Source: Myrica gale
Lineage: Eukaryota > Streptophyta > Magnoliopsida > Fagales > Myricaceae
Assembly (NCBI GenBank): GCA_963930655.1
Contig: OZ005615.1
Coordinates: 16,758,001-16,822,000, forward strand
Direction of reading: 5' to 3'
DNA length: 64,000 nt
In this document: positions 37,404 through 47,708 of the stretch, one piece after another
How the letters are laid out: the number at the start of each line of letters is the position of its first letter
Position numbering within the stretch: the stretch's first letter is position 1
Notes under the pieces: model-generated
The model's database searches: none
What the model was told of the DNA's origin: nothing
Seen by the model: only the letters and a program-made list of their open reading frames with translations
Translations under genes and position numbers: made by a program

Positions 37404-38361
37404 CTTGTTTCTCCTCTTTTCTCCTTGCACAACTCCTCCTATTTATTCACCTCCTCCTTCTTCTTCCTTCTCCTTCTTCTCCTTACACGTGCTCCCCTTG
37501 GTTCAATCTCCAAAATCCAACTCTTGGCTCAAGGGTATTCGGTTTCTCCTTGGTTTCTCTCTTTTTCTTCCTTTCTCTTTTGGTTTCGGTTTTTCTCTCT
37601 TTGGCTTGTGTTTGATCGACCAAATGGCTCAAGTGAAGTGAAATGAGTGTGTGATGAAAGTGTTATGCGTACAAGGCTTGAACAAAAGGACAAAGTGGAA
37701 TGAACTTGGACTTAAAATTCGGTCATGGGGGGTTTTACTTCACTTTTCACTTTTCACCTTTTGTCATAAATTGTCTCCCCTTGTCTCTTTGTCTTTTACG
37801 TGGTTCATCCCCCTCCACACAATTCAAATTCCTCTTTAATGCTTAGTTCAAGCATTTAATTAATTTGGTTGAAATCCAACCAACTTAGTTCACTTAACAT
37901 AATCTATATACTTAGCATGCTTAATGAGGATTAGCACCACTAATCTTAACATTATCAACTTAACTTCAAGGCCCATTGGGCAGCCCAAATAAATCCTTAA
38001 TTCAAGGCCCAACATCACCATCTAAAGCCCAATTCAAAAGCCCAAAGGCTAAGGCCCAATAACCTAACTCCTTAAGGCCCATTAACACCATTACAAAGGC
38101 CCATTATTATGGACTTCATGGTAGCCCAATACCATGATATTTTAAAGCCCATTTTTCATGATTATTTTGGCAGCCCATTAGTATACACTTAAAAGCCCAA
38201 TATCCACCTAATATTACAAGTCTCATGGCAGCCCAATATCAAAATCTAAAGGGCTCACTATCTCAAATATTAGGGCAGCCCAATAACATAATTCATAAGA
38301 AAAATCCTTAAAAATAATCAAGGATATTGAAAGAAAGAAAAAAAATGCAATTAATCTAGCA
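37404..38361 (-). mobile_element. Interior fragment of the chromovirus 5' LTR
   Basis: A 958-base copy of 30900-31857 in the same orientation, with only scattered differences and small indels, so it is young. The right end is cut at TCTAGCA by the next element. The left end joins gag with three to four bases (CTT, possibly CTTG) shared by both parents. It is what remains of the 5' LTR. Confidence 0.9.
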
Positions 38362-38367
38362 CCATTT

Positions 38368-39546
38368 TGTTAGGGACCCCGGTCTAGGCCGCCATAACAA
38401 CTCCAACTACCGCCAAGCGATCCGCTCCAACACCACAATCGATCCTCCCGAACCGTTTCAATTAACACGAGAGCGTTGCAAATAGGATCTAACACACACA
38501 AATGGAGAACACTCGAACTGATATTATTGAAGAACGAAGAACGTGGTCGAGGGTTAATTAGCCCAAAGACCACAAGAACAAAGAACAATCCCGATCAAGG
38601 GTTAATTAGCCCAAGAACGGATACCCAAACTAGGTTATTTGCCTAGAGTGAATCCCAAGTGACAAGGTTATTAGCCTTGAAACCGACTTAGCATATACGT
38701 GCCTATGCTTGGCCAAATCCCAACTCAAAAGCTCTCTGGCTCTCCAAGACTCTACTCTTCTGAATGAATCACTCCAATGCAACTAAGGGTGTTTATATAG
38801 ACATCCTTAGGTGCTTACAATCCCTAATTGAATCAATCATAATAAATTCAAATCACAATCAAATCTAAATCAAATCTCATGAATCAAGCAGATTTGATAT
38901 TACATGCCTAATATAACAAGAACATAAAGGAAATGAATCTTCTAGAGTTTAGGAAAGGATCCCTAAATCTAGAAAATATGATTTATTCAATCATAACACA
39001 AAAGGAAACTAATCTCTCAGATACCTGATCGTTGGGATCTCGCCGTCGTCCGCCGTGGCGCCGCCGCCGCTTGCACCACCATGTGTGGTGATGCTCCTCC
39101 GGGTCCCTGGCTCGTCCCCTTCCATTCCCCACCTAGCACCGGTAGGGGTGGTGGTGCTTCGCCCCTAGTGGTGGCTGGTGGTGGTGGTCATCCTGTGTCA
39201 TGTCACTTCTTCTTCTGCTGGCCTGTTGTACTGCATGGCTTGGCTGGTGGCCAAGGACTTGCTGTGCTGTCGTGTCATGGCAAGGCCATATGCTGCATGG
39301 CATGTCTGCGGCCGGCAGGCTGGCATGCCAGGCATGGGCGTTGGTGAGGTGTCATGCCTTGTCAAGGGCGCTGGGGCGCCTAGCTTTCGCGCGAGTGCGC
39401 TGGTACCACGACATGGCTGCGGTGTTGTCACTGCGCGCGCTGTGGGCGTGTCATGAGTGCCCATGTGTGTCCTTGGCGCCTCATCTCGACACCTATCCTC
39501 CCACGCATGGCTTTCGCTGCCCACGTTATCACTAGGGATCCTTTCA
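38368..39546 (-). mobile_element. 3' LTR of the gag-protease element
   Basis: On the minus strand it starts TGAAAGGATCCC and ends GGGGTCCCTAACA. It is about 1.18 kb long and nearly identical to 41869-43038. A part at about 39060-39430 is GC-rich. Its outer flank repeats ten bases of the primer-site side of the other LTR (see findings). Confidence 0.93.
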
Positions 39547-39558
39547 TTCCCCCTTTCA
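39547..39558 (-). other. Polypurine tract of the gag-protease element
   Basis: Reads GAAAGGGGGAA on the minus strand directly before TGAAAGG of the 3' LTR, as required for plus-strand priming. Confidence 0.8.
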
Positions 39559-40268
39559 TAAAGAGTACCCTTGACCCCAAGGGTAACCTTTGTAACTCTA
39601 GAGGCCACGCCATCATAGTCCTCCCACACTAACTCCTCTCTAGGTAGCACACCCATTCTCCATGTAAAAACTCTACCCCCAAGGGTGAACTCCATATTCC
39701 TCCCACCGTAATCAAGTATGATCTTGCCAATGCCTTTCAACCAAGCATTGCCCAAAACCACATCTAACTCATCCAAGGACAGTACATATAGATCAGCAAG
39801 TTTGTTCATACCTTGGACATCCATTGAGACCGCCTTTACGATCTTCTTACAACTCATCCTTCCTCCATTTGTCAGTTTCACCTCAAAGGCTTCAATCTCC
39901 TCTTCATGCAAGCCCGCCTTAGTAACAAGGTGGGTGTTGATGAAGTTGTGGGTAGACCCACTATCCACCAACAAGGTGACCACGTGCTTGCCCATCGAAG
40001 CCATGAAAGTCAAGGTTGAGTTTCTCCCAATGTCGGTCATGGCACTAAGACTCAACTCACTATCACTTGAGTGCTTCGCATAGCCATGCTCCTCACTCGA
40101 CTCTTCTTCATCAATCATGAGCATGAGCTTTCCCTTCTTGCATTGGTGGTCAGGACTCCACTTATCTCCACACTTGAAGCACATCCGCTTTCTGAGGTAC
40201 TCAGCAAGCTCCTCCCAGCTATGCTTCATTAGGTCATTCTTCTTCCTGCATGCCTTTTCAACCACCCC
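39547..40268 (-). CDS. Retroelement zinc knuckle and aspartic protease (pro frame)
   Basis: The frame continues from gag in the -1 frame. It carries a zinc-knuckle-like CFKCGDKWSPDHQC and then the aspartic protease with LLVDSGSTHNFI (catalytic DSG present) and LDELDVVLGNAWLKGIGKI. After about 200 residues the frame runs into the 3' LTR, where it ends at 39198. No reverse transcriptase follows. It overlaps the end of gag by 37 bases and has no ATG of its own at the overlap (GTG first), so it was probably made as a Gag-Pro fusion by frameshifting, or else gag-pro was one frame and one base has been lost. Confidence 0.8.
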
Positions 40269-41518
40269 TTTCCCTTCGAAGGTATCTCGGATTGCAAAGG
40301 CTCATCTTCCTCGCTAACAGCTTCTTCTTTGTCATGCCTCTTCTCAAACCGGTGGCTCTCTTCAAGGATCTCGACCATCCTCATTGCTTCTTGCAATCTG
40401 GTGGGCTGCTTCAACTTCAACTCTTTAGCTATCCACGGCTTTAGCCCATCCACAAAGGTGCCAATGAGTGCCTCCTTTGACCAACCCCTTACTAATGTTT
40501 GGAGTTGCCGAAACTCCTCCACATATGTGTGCACCTCGCCCTTTTGCTTGAGCTTTGCTAGTTGGCCATGGTGATTGACAATGGGAGAGGGCCCAAATTG
40601 CATGAGCAGCTCCCTTTCAAAAGCCGTCCACCCGAGCCTTCTTCTATCTTTCTCATATTGGGCTCGAATCCACCTCCACCACTTGTTTGCTTTGCCTTCA
40701 AGGTAGAAACACGCGGTGGTCACTCTTTCTTCTCTTGGCACTTCATACAAAAGGAAATAGTGATACGCCTTATCAAGCCACTCATGGGGGTCACCTCCAC
40801 CAAACTTCGGAAACTCGATCTTCGGCCTCCTAGATCCTCGGTTGTGAAACCGATTTCCATCTCCCACGTCTCTATCATGATCACCTCTATGATAGTGTTG
40901 TCTCCTAGGTCCTCGGTTATAAAACCGATTTCCCTCACTATCACCACCATCACGATCATGGCGGTCACAATCACTTCGCAGTCCTTCACGCCATCTAACA
41001 TATTCATAGGCTCGGCCATAGGATCTCTCCTCCCTATACTGACTTCCTCTATCTCTTCCTTCCGATCTTCCATGGTCATCATCGCCATGGTTGGACTCCA
41101 CACGTAGCCACCTATCGACTACTCCATGCTCATTCTCCACACGGCCACCTACTCTAAGTTGTTGTCTTGGTCTCGGCTCTTCTCTTGTGGACTCGGATAT
41201 GTGAGTTTCTCTTCCATCCAAGTGTTGAGCATCCTCCCTTCTTGCGGCTCCTACATGGTTGCCTCCATATGGCTCTCCACCAAGTCTTGCCAATGCCGCT
41301 TGGAGGTCTTGCCTCATCCCTTCCACCGCTCTCCTATTGTTTTCGGTGGCCATGGTGACTCTAGCTATGGCTCCTTGCATGTCAGCCATGGTTGTGGATG
41401 TCTCCACCATCTTGTCTTTAAGCCATAGAGTTGATGACTCCAAGGCTTCGAACCGGTCTCTGTTGGAAGTGAGTGAACTTGAAACTGCCTCCATTGCAAT
41501 ACTTGGCTGCAACAACAA
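40229..41518 (-). CDS. Retrotransposon Gag of the non-autonomous element
   Basis: An intact frame of 429 codons. The N-terminal third (MEAVSSSLTSNRDRFEALES on) looks like a coiled coil. The middle is charged, with repeated NRFYNRG / GNRFHNRG units (Arg/Asp/Gly/His-rich). The Gag core follows: IEFPKFGGGDPHEWLDKAYH, ACFYLEGKANKWWRW and GEVHTYVEEFRQLQTL, the wording of Ty3 Gag (retrotrans_gag domain). It would form virus-like particles in the cytoplasm. Its intactness and the near-identical LTRs suggest a recent insertion. The start at 41518 is the first Met of the frame and could be downstream. Confidence 0.88.
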   Translation of the reverse strand: MLLQPSIAMEAVSSSLTSNRDRFEALESSTLWLKDKMVETSTTMADMQGAIARVTMATENNRRAVEGMRQDLQAALARLGGEPYGGNHVGAARREDAQHLDGRETHISESTREEPRPRQQLRVGGRVENEHGVVDRWLRVESNHGDDDHGRSEGRDRGSQYREERSYGRAYEYVRWREGLRSDCDRHDRDGGDSEGNRFYNRGPRRQHYHRGDHDRDVGDGNRFHNRGSRRPKIEFPKFGGGDPHEWLDKAYHYFLLYEVPREERVTTACFYLEGKANKWWRWIRAQYEKDRRRLGWTAFERELLMQFGPSPIVNHHGQLAKLKQKGEVHTYVEEFRQLQTLVRGWSKEALIGTFVDGLKPWIAKELKLKQPTRLQEAMRMVEILEESHRFEKRHDKEEAVSEEDEPLQSEIPSKGKGWLKRHAGRRMT

Positions 41519-41525
41519 GTCCGAC

Positions 41526-41705
41526 CTTGGGTTCTCTCCAAAATGAAGATCGAACCCCTCCCTTCAAAATTCTTGGCTCGAACAACTTCCGACCTTGGGT
41601 TCTCTCTAAAAAGAAGATCGAACCCCTCCCTTCGCTCAAGAACTCGATAAGAACAAACAAGTTCCAACCTTGGGTTCTCTCCAAAATGAAGATCGAACCC
41701 CTCCT
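41526..41705 (-). repeat. Three imperfect tandem repeats in the 5' leader of the element
   Basis: The word CCTTGGGTTCTCTCCAAAAT and then GAAGATCGAACCCCTCC occurs three times (about 41527, 41582 and 41668) with spacers of different length. It lies between the primer-binding side and gag, overlapping the gag start. Leader repeats could serve RNA packaging (speculative). Confidence 0.8.
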
Positions 41706-41848
41706 CAAGTATGACTTCAATCACACAAAAAAGAAACTCTCCAATCGAATTAATCTAATGCAACAGAATCAAACTACTAAGGCTCATGTTTACCTCCCTT
41801 GAAGATCTTCACGTTTCAAGCAACTCCTAGATAAAATCTTCAAGCACC

Positions 41849-41868
41849 TCTCAATGAATGCACCATTT
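41849..41868 (-). other. Probable primer-binding site of the gag-protease element
   Basis: Immediately inside the 5' LTR end (CCTAACA) the minus strand reads AAATGGTGCATTCATTG. TGG a few bases inside the LTR is the usual start of a tRNA-3'-end complement. I cannot name the tRNA. Confidence 0.5.
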
Positions 41869-43038
41869 TGTTAGGGACCCCGGTCTAGGCCGCCATTACA
41901 ACTCCAACTACCGCCAAGCGATCCGCTCCAACACCACAATCGATCCTCCCGAACCGTTTCAATTAACACACGAGCGTTGCAAATAGGATCTAACACACAC
42001 AAATGGAGAACACTCGAACTGATATTATTGAAGAACGAAGAACGTGGTCGAGGGTTAATTAGCCCAAAGACCACAAGAACAAAGAACAATCCCGATTAAG
42101 GGTTAATTAGCCCAAGAACGGATACCCAAACTAGGTTATTAGCCTAGAGTGAATCCCAAGTGACAAGGTTATTAGCCTTGAAACCGACTTAGCATATACG
42201 TGTCTATGCTTGGCCAAATCCCAACCCAAAAGCTCTCTGGCTCTCCAAGACTCTACTCTTCTGAATGAATCACTCTAATGCACCTAAGGGTGTTTATATA
42301 GACATCCTTAGGTGCTTACAATCCCTAATTGACTCAATCACAATAAATTCAAATCACAATCAAATCTAAATCAAATCCCTTGAATTAAGCAGATTTGATA
42401 TTACATGCCTAATATAACAAGAACATAAAAGAAAAGAATCTTCTAGAGTTTAGGAAAGGATCCCTAAATCTAGAAGATATGATTTATTCAATCATAACAC
42501 AAAAGGAAACTAATCTCTCAGATACCTCCCTGATCGTTGGGATCTCGCCGTCGTCCGCCGCCGCTTGCACCACTATGGGTGGTGATGCTCCTCCTGGTCC
42601 CTGGCCCGTCCCCTTCCATTCCCCACCTAGCACCGGTAGGGGTGGTGGTGCTCCGCCCCTAGTGGTGGCTGCTGGTGGTGGTCATCCTGTGTCATGCCAC
42701 TTCTTCTTCTGCTGGCCTACTGCTGCTGCATGGCTTGGCTGGTGGCCAAGGACTTGCTGTCGCGCAGTGTCATGGCAAGGCCATGTGCTGTCATGGCATG
42801 TCTGCGGCCGGCTGGCTGGCATGCCTGGCATGGGCGTTGGTGAGGTGTCATGCCTTGTCATGGGCATTGGGACACCTAGCTTGCGCGCGCGCTGGTGCCA
42901 TGGCATAGTTGCGGTGTTGTCACTGCGCGCGCTGTGGGCGTGTCTTGAGTGCCCATGTGTGTCCTTGGCGCCTCATCTCGGCACCTATCCTCCCACGCAT
43001 GGATTTTGCCGCCCACGTCATCACTAGGGATCCTTTCA
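41869..43038 (-). mobile_element. 5' LTR of the gag-protease element
   Basis: Direct copy of 38368-39546 with small indels. Borders in plus orientation are TGTTAGGGACCCC and GATCCTTTCA. Immediately outside is a GC-rich palindrome (43041-43060) and not chromovirus LTR. Confidence 0.93.
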
Positions 43039-44113
43039 GTAAGGTCGCGCGCGCGACCTTGTGTAAAGTCATGCGCGCACGACCTCTCCTCCCTCTCCTT
43101 CTTAAGCCTCTTACAATTTTCACCCCCTCTCTCTCATCCTCTTCTTCTCTCTCACCCTCTTCGTCTCTCTCACCCTCTCTGTCTATCTCCGCACAACTTA
43201 ACAACCATCGTAACAAAACGCAACCATGTTACATGTAGCCGTTTGCTGCAGAAGGATAGCTGGACGAGGGTGGTGTGGCTGAAGGAGTGTGGCGGGCCCG
43301 CGGCTGAAGGAGGGTGAGGGGGAGAAAAAAAAACTTAAACGACGCCGTATAAAAAAATACAGTTTTGGCGGTGAACCGCCCAGCGGTGGGCAGTTTCACC
43401 GCCACCGCCATTTTAACCGTTTTTTGGTGAAAATGGCCACTGACACCGTCCCCTCTACTAAGCGGGGAGCAGTGACCTGTACCGGTACCGGTGAACACCG
43501 CTAATCCCATATGTGGAAATTGATATTAGCCTCTAACTGGACCAATCAATTGGAATATGGGCCATGACTTAGCTTGGATGGGACAATACAGTATCACTCG
43601 CTTTTAAGGCTAGAGACACATTTTGGAAATTAGATTTTTACAATTAAGGAGATAAGAACCTCATTCAAGGGGGAATTGGGGTCCCACATTCTCCTTTGGC
43701 TAGTGGACTTGGGCTTGGCTAAGAGGTTCCAAGTTTGGTTCAGAGGAGATGGAGTTTGGTTGGGTTTGTGTTAGGGGTTCGAGGTGGGTAATTATAGGGA
43801 TGGATGGGCGGTAGAAATATTTAAGGTAAACTCATCAAGTATTTCATCTAAGAGATTAATTCAGCTTTGTGAGCTCAGAGGCGGTCTCTTAGTCATTCGG
43901 CCAGATTGTGGTGATGTGGCATTTCCATATTAGTCCACTTCAAGGAAAGATTTCGAGCTTCCTGAAATTGGCCTGCTGTTTAAAGGGGAAAGAGGAACAA
44001 TCTAATACTCATCATTGCTAAACAACATATCAGTTGGAGGTTCCATTAAGAGGGGGTGAGGTGTCTAAAGGTTGGTGAGAATCGGGTGGGGCAATTAAAA
44101 GTTGGAATTTTTT
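43039..44113. other. Intergenic; palindrome, pyrimidine tract, GC-rich patch
   Basis: 43041-43060 is a perfect 20-base palindrome rich in CGCG. About 43083-43195 is a CT-rich tract. About 43370-43500 has self-complementary GGCGGTGA/CACCGCC words and ends GGTACCGGTGAACACCGCTA, reminiscent of, but not matching, the hAT ends at 58-61 kb. No gene recognised. Confidence 0.5.
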
Positions 44114-44754
44114 TTACTCTTGTGTTTTGTGTAGATTGAAGATGGAATTGAAATTTTTCGAACAAGAGGGCATAGAAGATTGTTGATAGTTTTGGGAACC
44201 GAGAGAAAGGCTACCTGAGTTTTGAAAAACAAAATTGCCTTCCGAAGCAAAATTTCTTTTTTGAGCTAGCAGAGTGCATAAATGGGTGAAAGTACCCACA
44301 TAAGTGGATTTCTGAAATTTCGAATTAGAAGCATGGAAGCTCCTAGCTTCCCTTGGATCAGCTCGCAGGTCTAAGCCATAACTTATCTCAAAAATTGAAC
44401 TCAAAGCATCACAAGAAATAATAGTTTGCCATAGTCTCCCACAATGATAACAAAAATCAGATAATTTCTCATACCTAAAGGAAATTTATGCAGGGACAAA
44501 TTCTCTCTAGGAAACAAGAAACCAGTTTTAAGAGGAGCTCCAACATCTAATTTTACTCGATTTCGAACAAACTTTGTGCAGACAATTCCATGGGGGATGG
44601 GTTCAATTTCTACTAACCTACCCATATGTTCTCCTATCAACTTGATTAGGGAAGCAACAGAGAAGGGTAAGCCATGAAGCTGGACCCATAATTGGGTTTT
44701 AGACATATCAATTTCTTCAATGGCCATATCTGGATGCCATTCCTTAAGGACCAT
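44114..44754 (-). pseudogene. LINE ORF1-type (DUF4283/zinc knuckle) fragment
   Basis: Residues WVQLHGLPFSVASLIKLIG, EIEPIPHG and KLDVGAPLKTGFLFPREN are the wording of the DUF4283 protein carried by plant L1-like LINEs. A frameshift at about 44480 follows. In the shifted frame RYEKLSDFCYHCGRLW gives the start of the zinc knuckle. The frame after it (44114-44404) contains DLRADPREARS, also typical. No LINE reverse transcriptase is present. Confidence 0.75.
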
Positions 44755-46013
44755 TAGATGTCCTTTGAAATTTCAGGTGCTGCTTGTAGAATATAATCTT
44801 GTCAAGTCTAGAAACTACAACAAATATAGTTTTAGGTGACAAACTTTTGGGTGTCAAACCAAATTTTGTCACCTAAAGTGAATTTTCTATGACAATATTA
44901 ATTTCGTTACCCAAAACCACCAGGAACGCCAAAATTGTCCTGATCGACCAAAAACACGTTCGAACGTATTTCTGGTGTGATGACATACACGCATCGCGAA
45001 TGAGTGACGATAAAACTCGTCACAATAAACAAAATTGAGTCTGGACAAACAATAACCCGTTCGGACTCTATGCAGAGTGACAAATTCCAAATCGTCGTAA
45101 CTGAGTGACAATTAAAATCGTCACAATTTTTACAATACCGATCGGAATCTTTTTGTAACACGTCCGAACGGATATTGCCTGACGAATAATAATCGTCAGG
45201 ATATACTGAGAAATTAAAAATCGTCATGAACACTCTATTACGTCTGGACGGTATCAACATCGTTCCAACGAAAAATATTACATAGTCCGGACGATACGAA
45301 AAAAGGTCCGCACAATTATCAATGCTTCTTTCGCGAATCGTGTGGTTCCACGTTGCAAAACTTCAGACACGTGACATCGATACCGTCCGGTCCAATAATT
45401 AGAGTCCGGAACGTATAAGTTCTGGAACCTTTTCAGAAATGTGCATATTTAATAAGGTTAAATTTGATAAAGTCACGTGTGAATATAACCACTGAGAAGA
45501 GTCCGCACGGTAATACGGGCATTCGGACGGTGACTGGACACATTAAACTCGCCAGACTTTGTCAAAATCAAAAACTTACTCACTTCTCTCAAACTTTCTC
45601 CCGAACGTTTTCACTATCCGTTTTAGACCTCTCACGGAACTTCAGGTAAAACTTCCTTCATGAATTTGCTTTTCAATTTATTGGATTTTGATTCAATATC
45701 GTCCGTTGTTTCCTTTGTTGTGTTTTTGTGTCTATAAAATCACTCTATTTTGATGGTGTTCATCGAAACATGTTCGGACATCGTCCGGACGTTGAATATT
45801 TGGTCCGGAAAGTAATTTTACATTTGGACGTTTTCTTTAACGTTCGGACTACTGAAAATTTAAACGACACATTTTGAAGTTTGTGCGAATGGTTTTTGCT
45901 AGGTTGACCATGAAACGCTCTGGAGAAGTATCACCAATGTCAGGGGACAAACAGAGAGACCAGTTTGGGCAGACACCTATTTAGCGGAGTTAAACGAGAG
46001 TATTCGAGCTATA

Positions 46014-46304
46014 ATGCAGCCGACACATTTTTTGTGCATGGAGCTGCAAGGCCGCTTGACCGGTTTAAAGACCAAACTTGCTCTAACGGATAGCGTTATA
46101 ATGGAAGAGCTAAATATTATGCGGATGAGACTAATAAGGATGAGAGAACAATTGTCTCAGTTGTCCTATTTTGTCCATACTATTCCGATACAGCTGCTGA
46201 CACTCGTCAAACAAGTGGATAATGTGGAGGAGCATTTGGCGCATGTTCGTGATGCCCTCGGACAAGATATGGATGAGTCAGAGGCAGCTCATGATTTGGA
46301 GTAG
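46014..46304 (+). CDS. Unrecognised TE-linked ORF, copy 1 (coiled-coil-like)
   Basis: A frame of 96 codons, starting MQPTHFLCMELQGRLTGLKT and ending after HLAHVRDALGQDMDESEAAH. Heptad-like Leu/Ile spacing (MEELNIMRMRLIRMREQLS) suggests a coiled coil. It recurs diverged at about 48118-48357. I do not know the family. It may be the last exon of a longer TE protein; upstream codons (about 45900-46010) also look open in part. Confidence 0.4.
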   Translation: MQPTHFLCMELQGRLTGLKTKLALTDSVIMEELNIMRMRLIRMREQLSQLSYFVHTIPIQLLTLVKQVDNVEEHLAHVRDALGQDMDESEAAHDLE

Positions 46305-47708
46305 TCTTTTGTCTATGCTTTATCACTATTATTTATTTATCGTTTGAAGGACCGTTTCCGGCTGGTATTAGACATTATGATTGTGTTTTTCGTTCGGTAT
46401 TTGGATTATTTTTGATATTTTATATTAATGATTTTTTTCATTAAATTAAATTTATTAAAATTTAAACGGACAATTAGTAAAATTAAATAGGTGATTAGTA
46501 CGAGTGATATGTTAATGGAACGGTTAGTGTAATTCGCTTGCAATTATAATTAAATTGGTGATTAGTTCTAACGAATATTTAATATAAAATTTTTCTAACT
46601 ATATATATTTTTATGTATTTAAAATAAATAATTTAAAATAAAAATTTGAGCCAAATTATACAGTGTTAAATTGAATAAATAAATTAAATTATCTAAGTAA
46701 ATTAAATTAAGTGAAATAATTTAATTAAGTAAATTTAATTATTTAAATAAATTAAGTTTTGTGAAGTAAAGTGAATTTAGTAAACTGAAGTATCGAAATA
46801 AATCTGTTAAACGTTCGGACAATGTTCAATATCGTCCGGACCCCGATATCGCAATGTGAGTAAATGAGGTAGGCGTTGGAACGGATTAGTACACCATCCG
46901 GACTATACTGTAACCGTCGCAAGGCGTACAAATGTTTACGTTATACGAAAGTTGAAAACGGATGTCACCGTCCGAACCGAGTTTAACAGTCTGGACGATA
47001 TTCGCTTGTTATTCGACTAAATATGCACTTCCACGTCGCGCCCATTCAGGGGAAATCCATTCACACGATGCGATTATACGTCCGAACGACTTTATTATGT
47101 TGAATCGTTTAAATCGTTTAAATTTTGGCATTTAATACGAAATACGTTGATTGAGCCACTTGTGCAGAAACACGTTCGGACTCCCTTGTATGGGTCCGGA
47201 CGGTATCGACGTATTCTTAAAAGTAAACAACTCTTCTCAAATATTGGCATAATATCACTCGTTCGAGGATCTAATCACATTCAGGTATGTTTTGCTTACT
47301 TTTAACAATATTTTAATGGGAAAAATTTCATTGTTTTATAGTTTTAAATATAGAATTTAAATTCCATTTTTTACATATTACATTGTGTTTTTTATTGATT
47401 TTTACGCAGAAATTGATTGTGTTAAGTGTTAGGTTTATTTTAAATGCAATAGTTTGTGTTTTGGTTGTATTTTTGGGCGTATGGGTAAGGTGGAGGTTAG
47501 CTTCCATGGCTGAGTTAACTCGGTCGTCCTCCAGAATATGTCCGGACACTTTCTAAAGTCGTCCGGACCCATAATAATGGGTCCAGACTCTTTCATGGGT
47601 TGTCCGGACCCATTTTTTATACGTCCGGACCCATTCTTTATGCCTAAGGTTATACCTTGTCGTTTTGATTGTGCCCGGACACTGTTTCAATCCAGTCCGG
47701 ACGTGTGA

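Larger units (their letters stand above)
28145..38361 (-). mobile_element. Ty3 chromovirus (Tekay/Del-like), 5' side deleted
   Basis: Minus-strand order from right to left is LTR fragment, gag, protease, reverse transcriptase, RNase H, integrase, chromodomain-like tail, extra ORF, polypurine tract, 3' LTR. A chromodomain-type C-terminus, the LTR start TGTAAGACC and large LTRs suggest the Tekay/Del lineage (inference). The 5' half of the upstream LTR, the primer-binding site and the first part of gag are missing. Several stops and frameshifts show it is dead. Confidence 0.85.
38362..43038 (-). mobile_element. Non-autonomous gag-protease LTR retrotransposon
   Basis: Two direct LTRs (38368-39546 and 41869-43038) enclose 2.3 kb with gag and protease only. 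Reverse transcriptase, RNase H and integrase are absent, so it would need a helper element. It interrupts the chromovirus LTR on its left side. To its right the chromovirus sequence does not resume, so the locus was rearranged after insertion. Confidence 0.88.

Noticed and set aside
39081..39535. Plus-strand frames of 88-111 codons with Gly/Ala/Trp-rich products, repeated at 42479-43027
   Set aside because: They are antisense to, and inside, the GC-rich part of both LTRs, and look the same in each copy.
40562..41107. Plus-strand frame of 181 codons
   Set aside because: Antisense shadow of the Arg/Asp-rich middle of the Gag gene.
43340..43500. Another hAT-type end of the TAGGGCTGTTCA family
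   Set aside because: Ends GGTGAACACCGCTA and not GAACAGCCCTA, has no 8-bp duplication and does not share the order of subterminal words.
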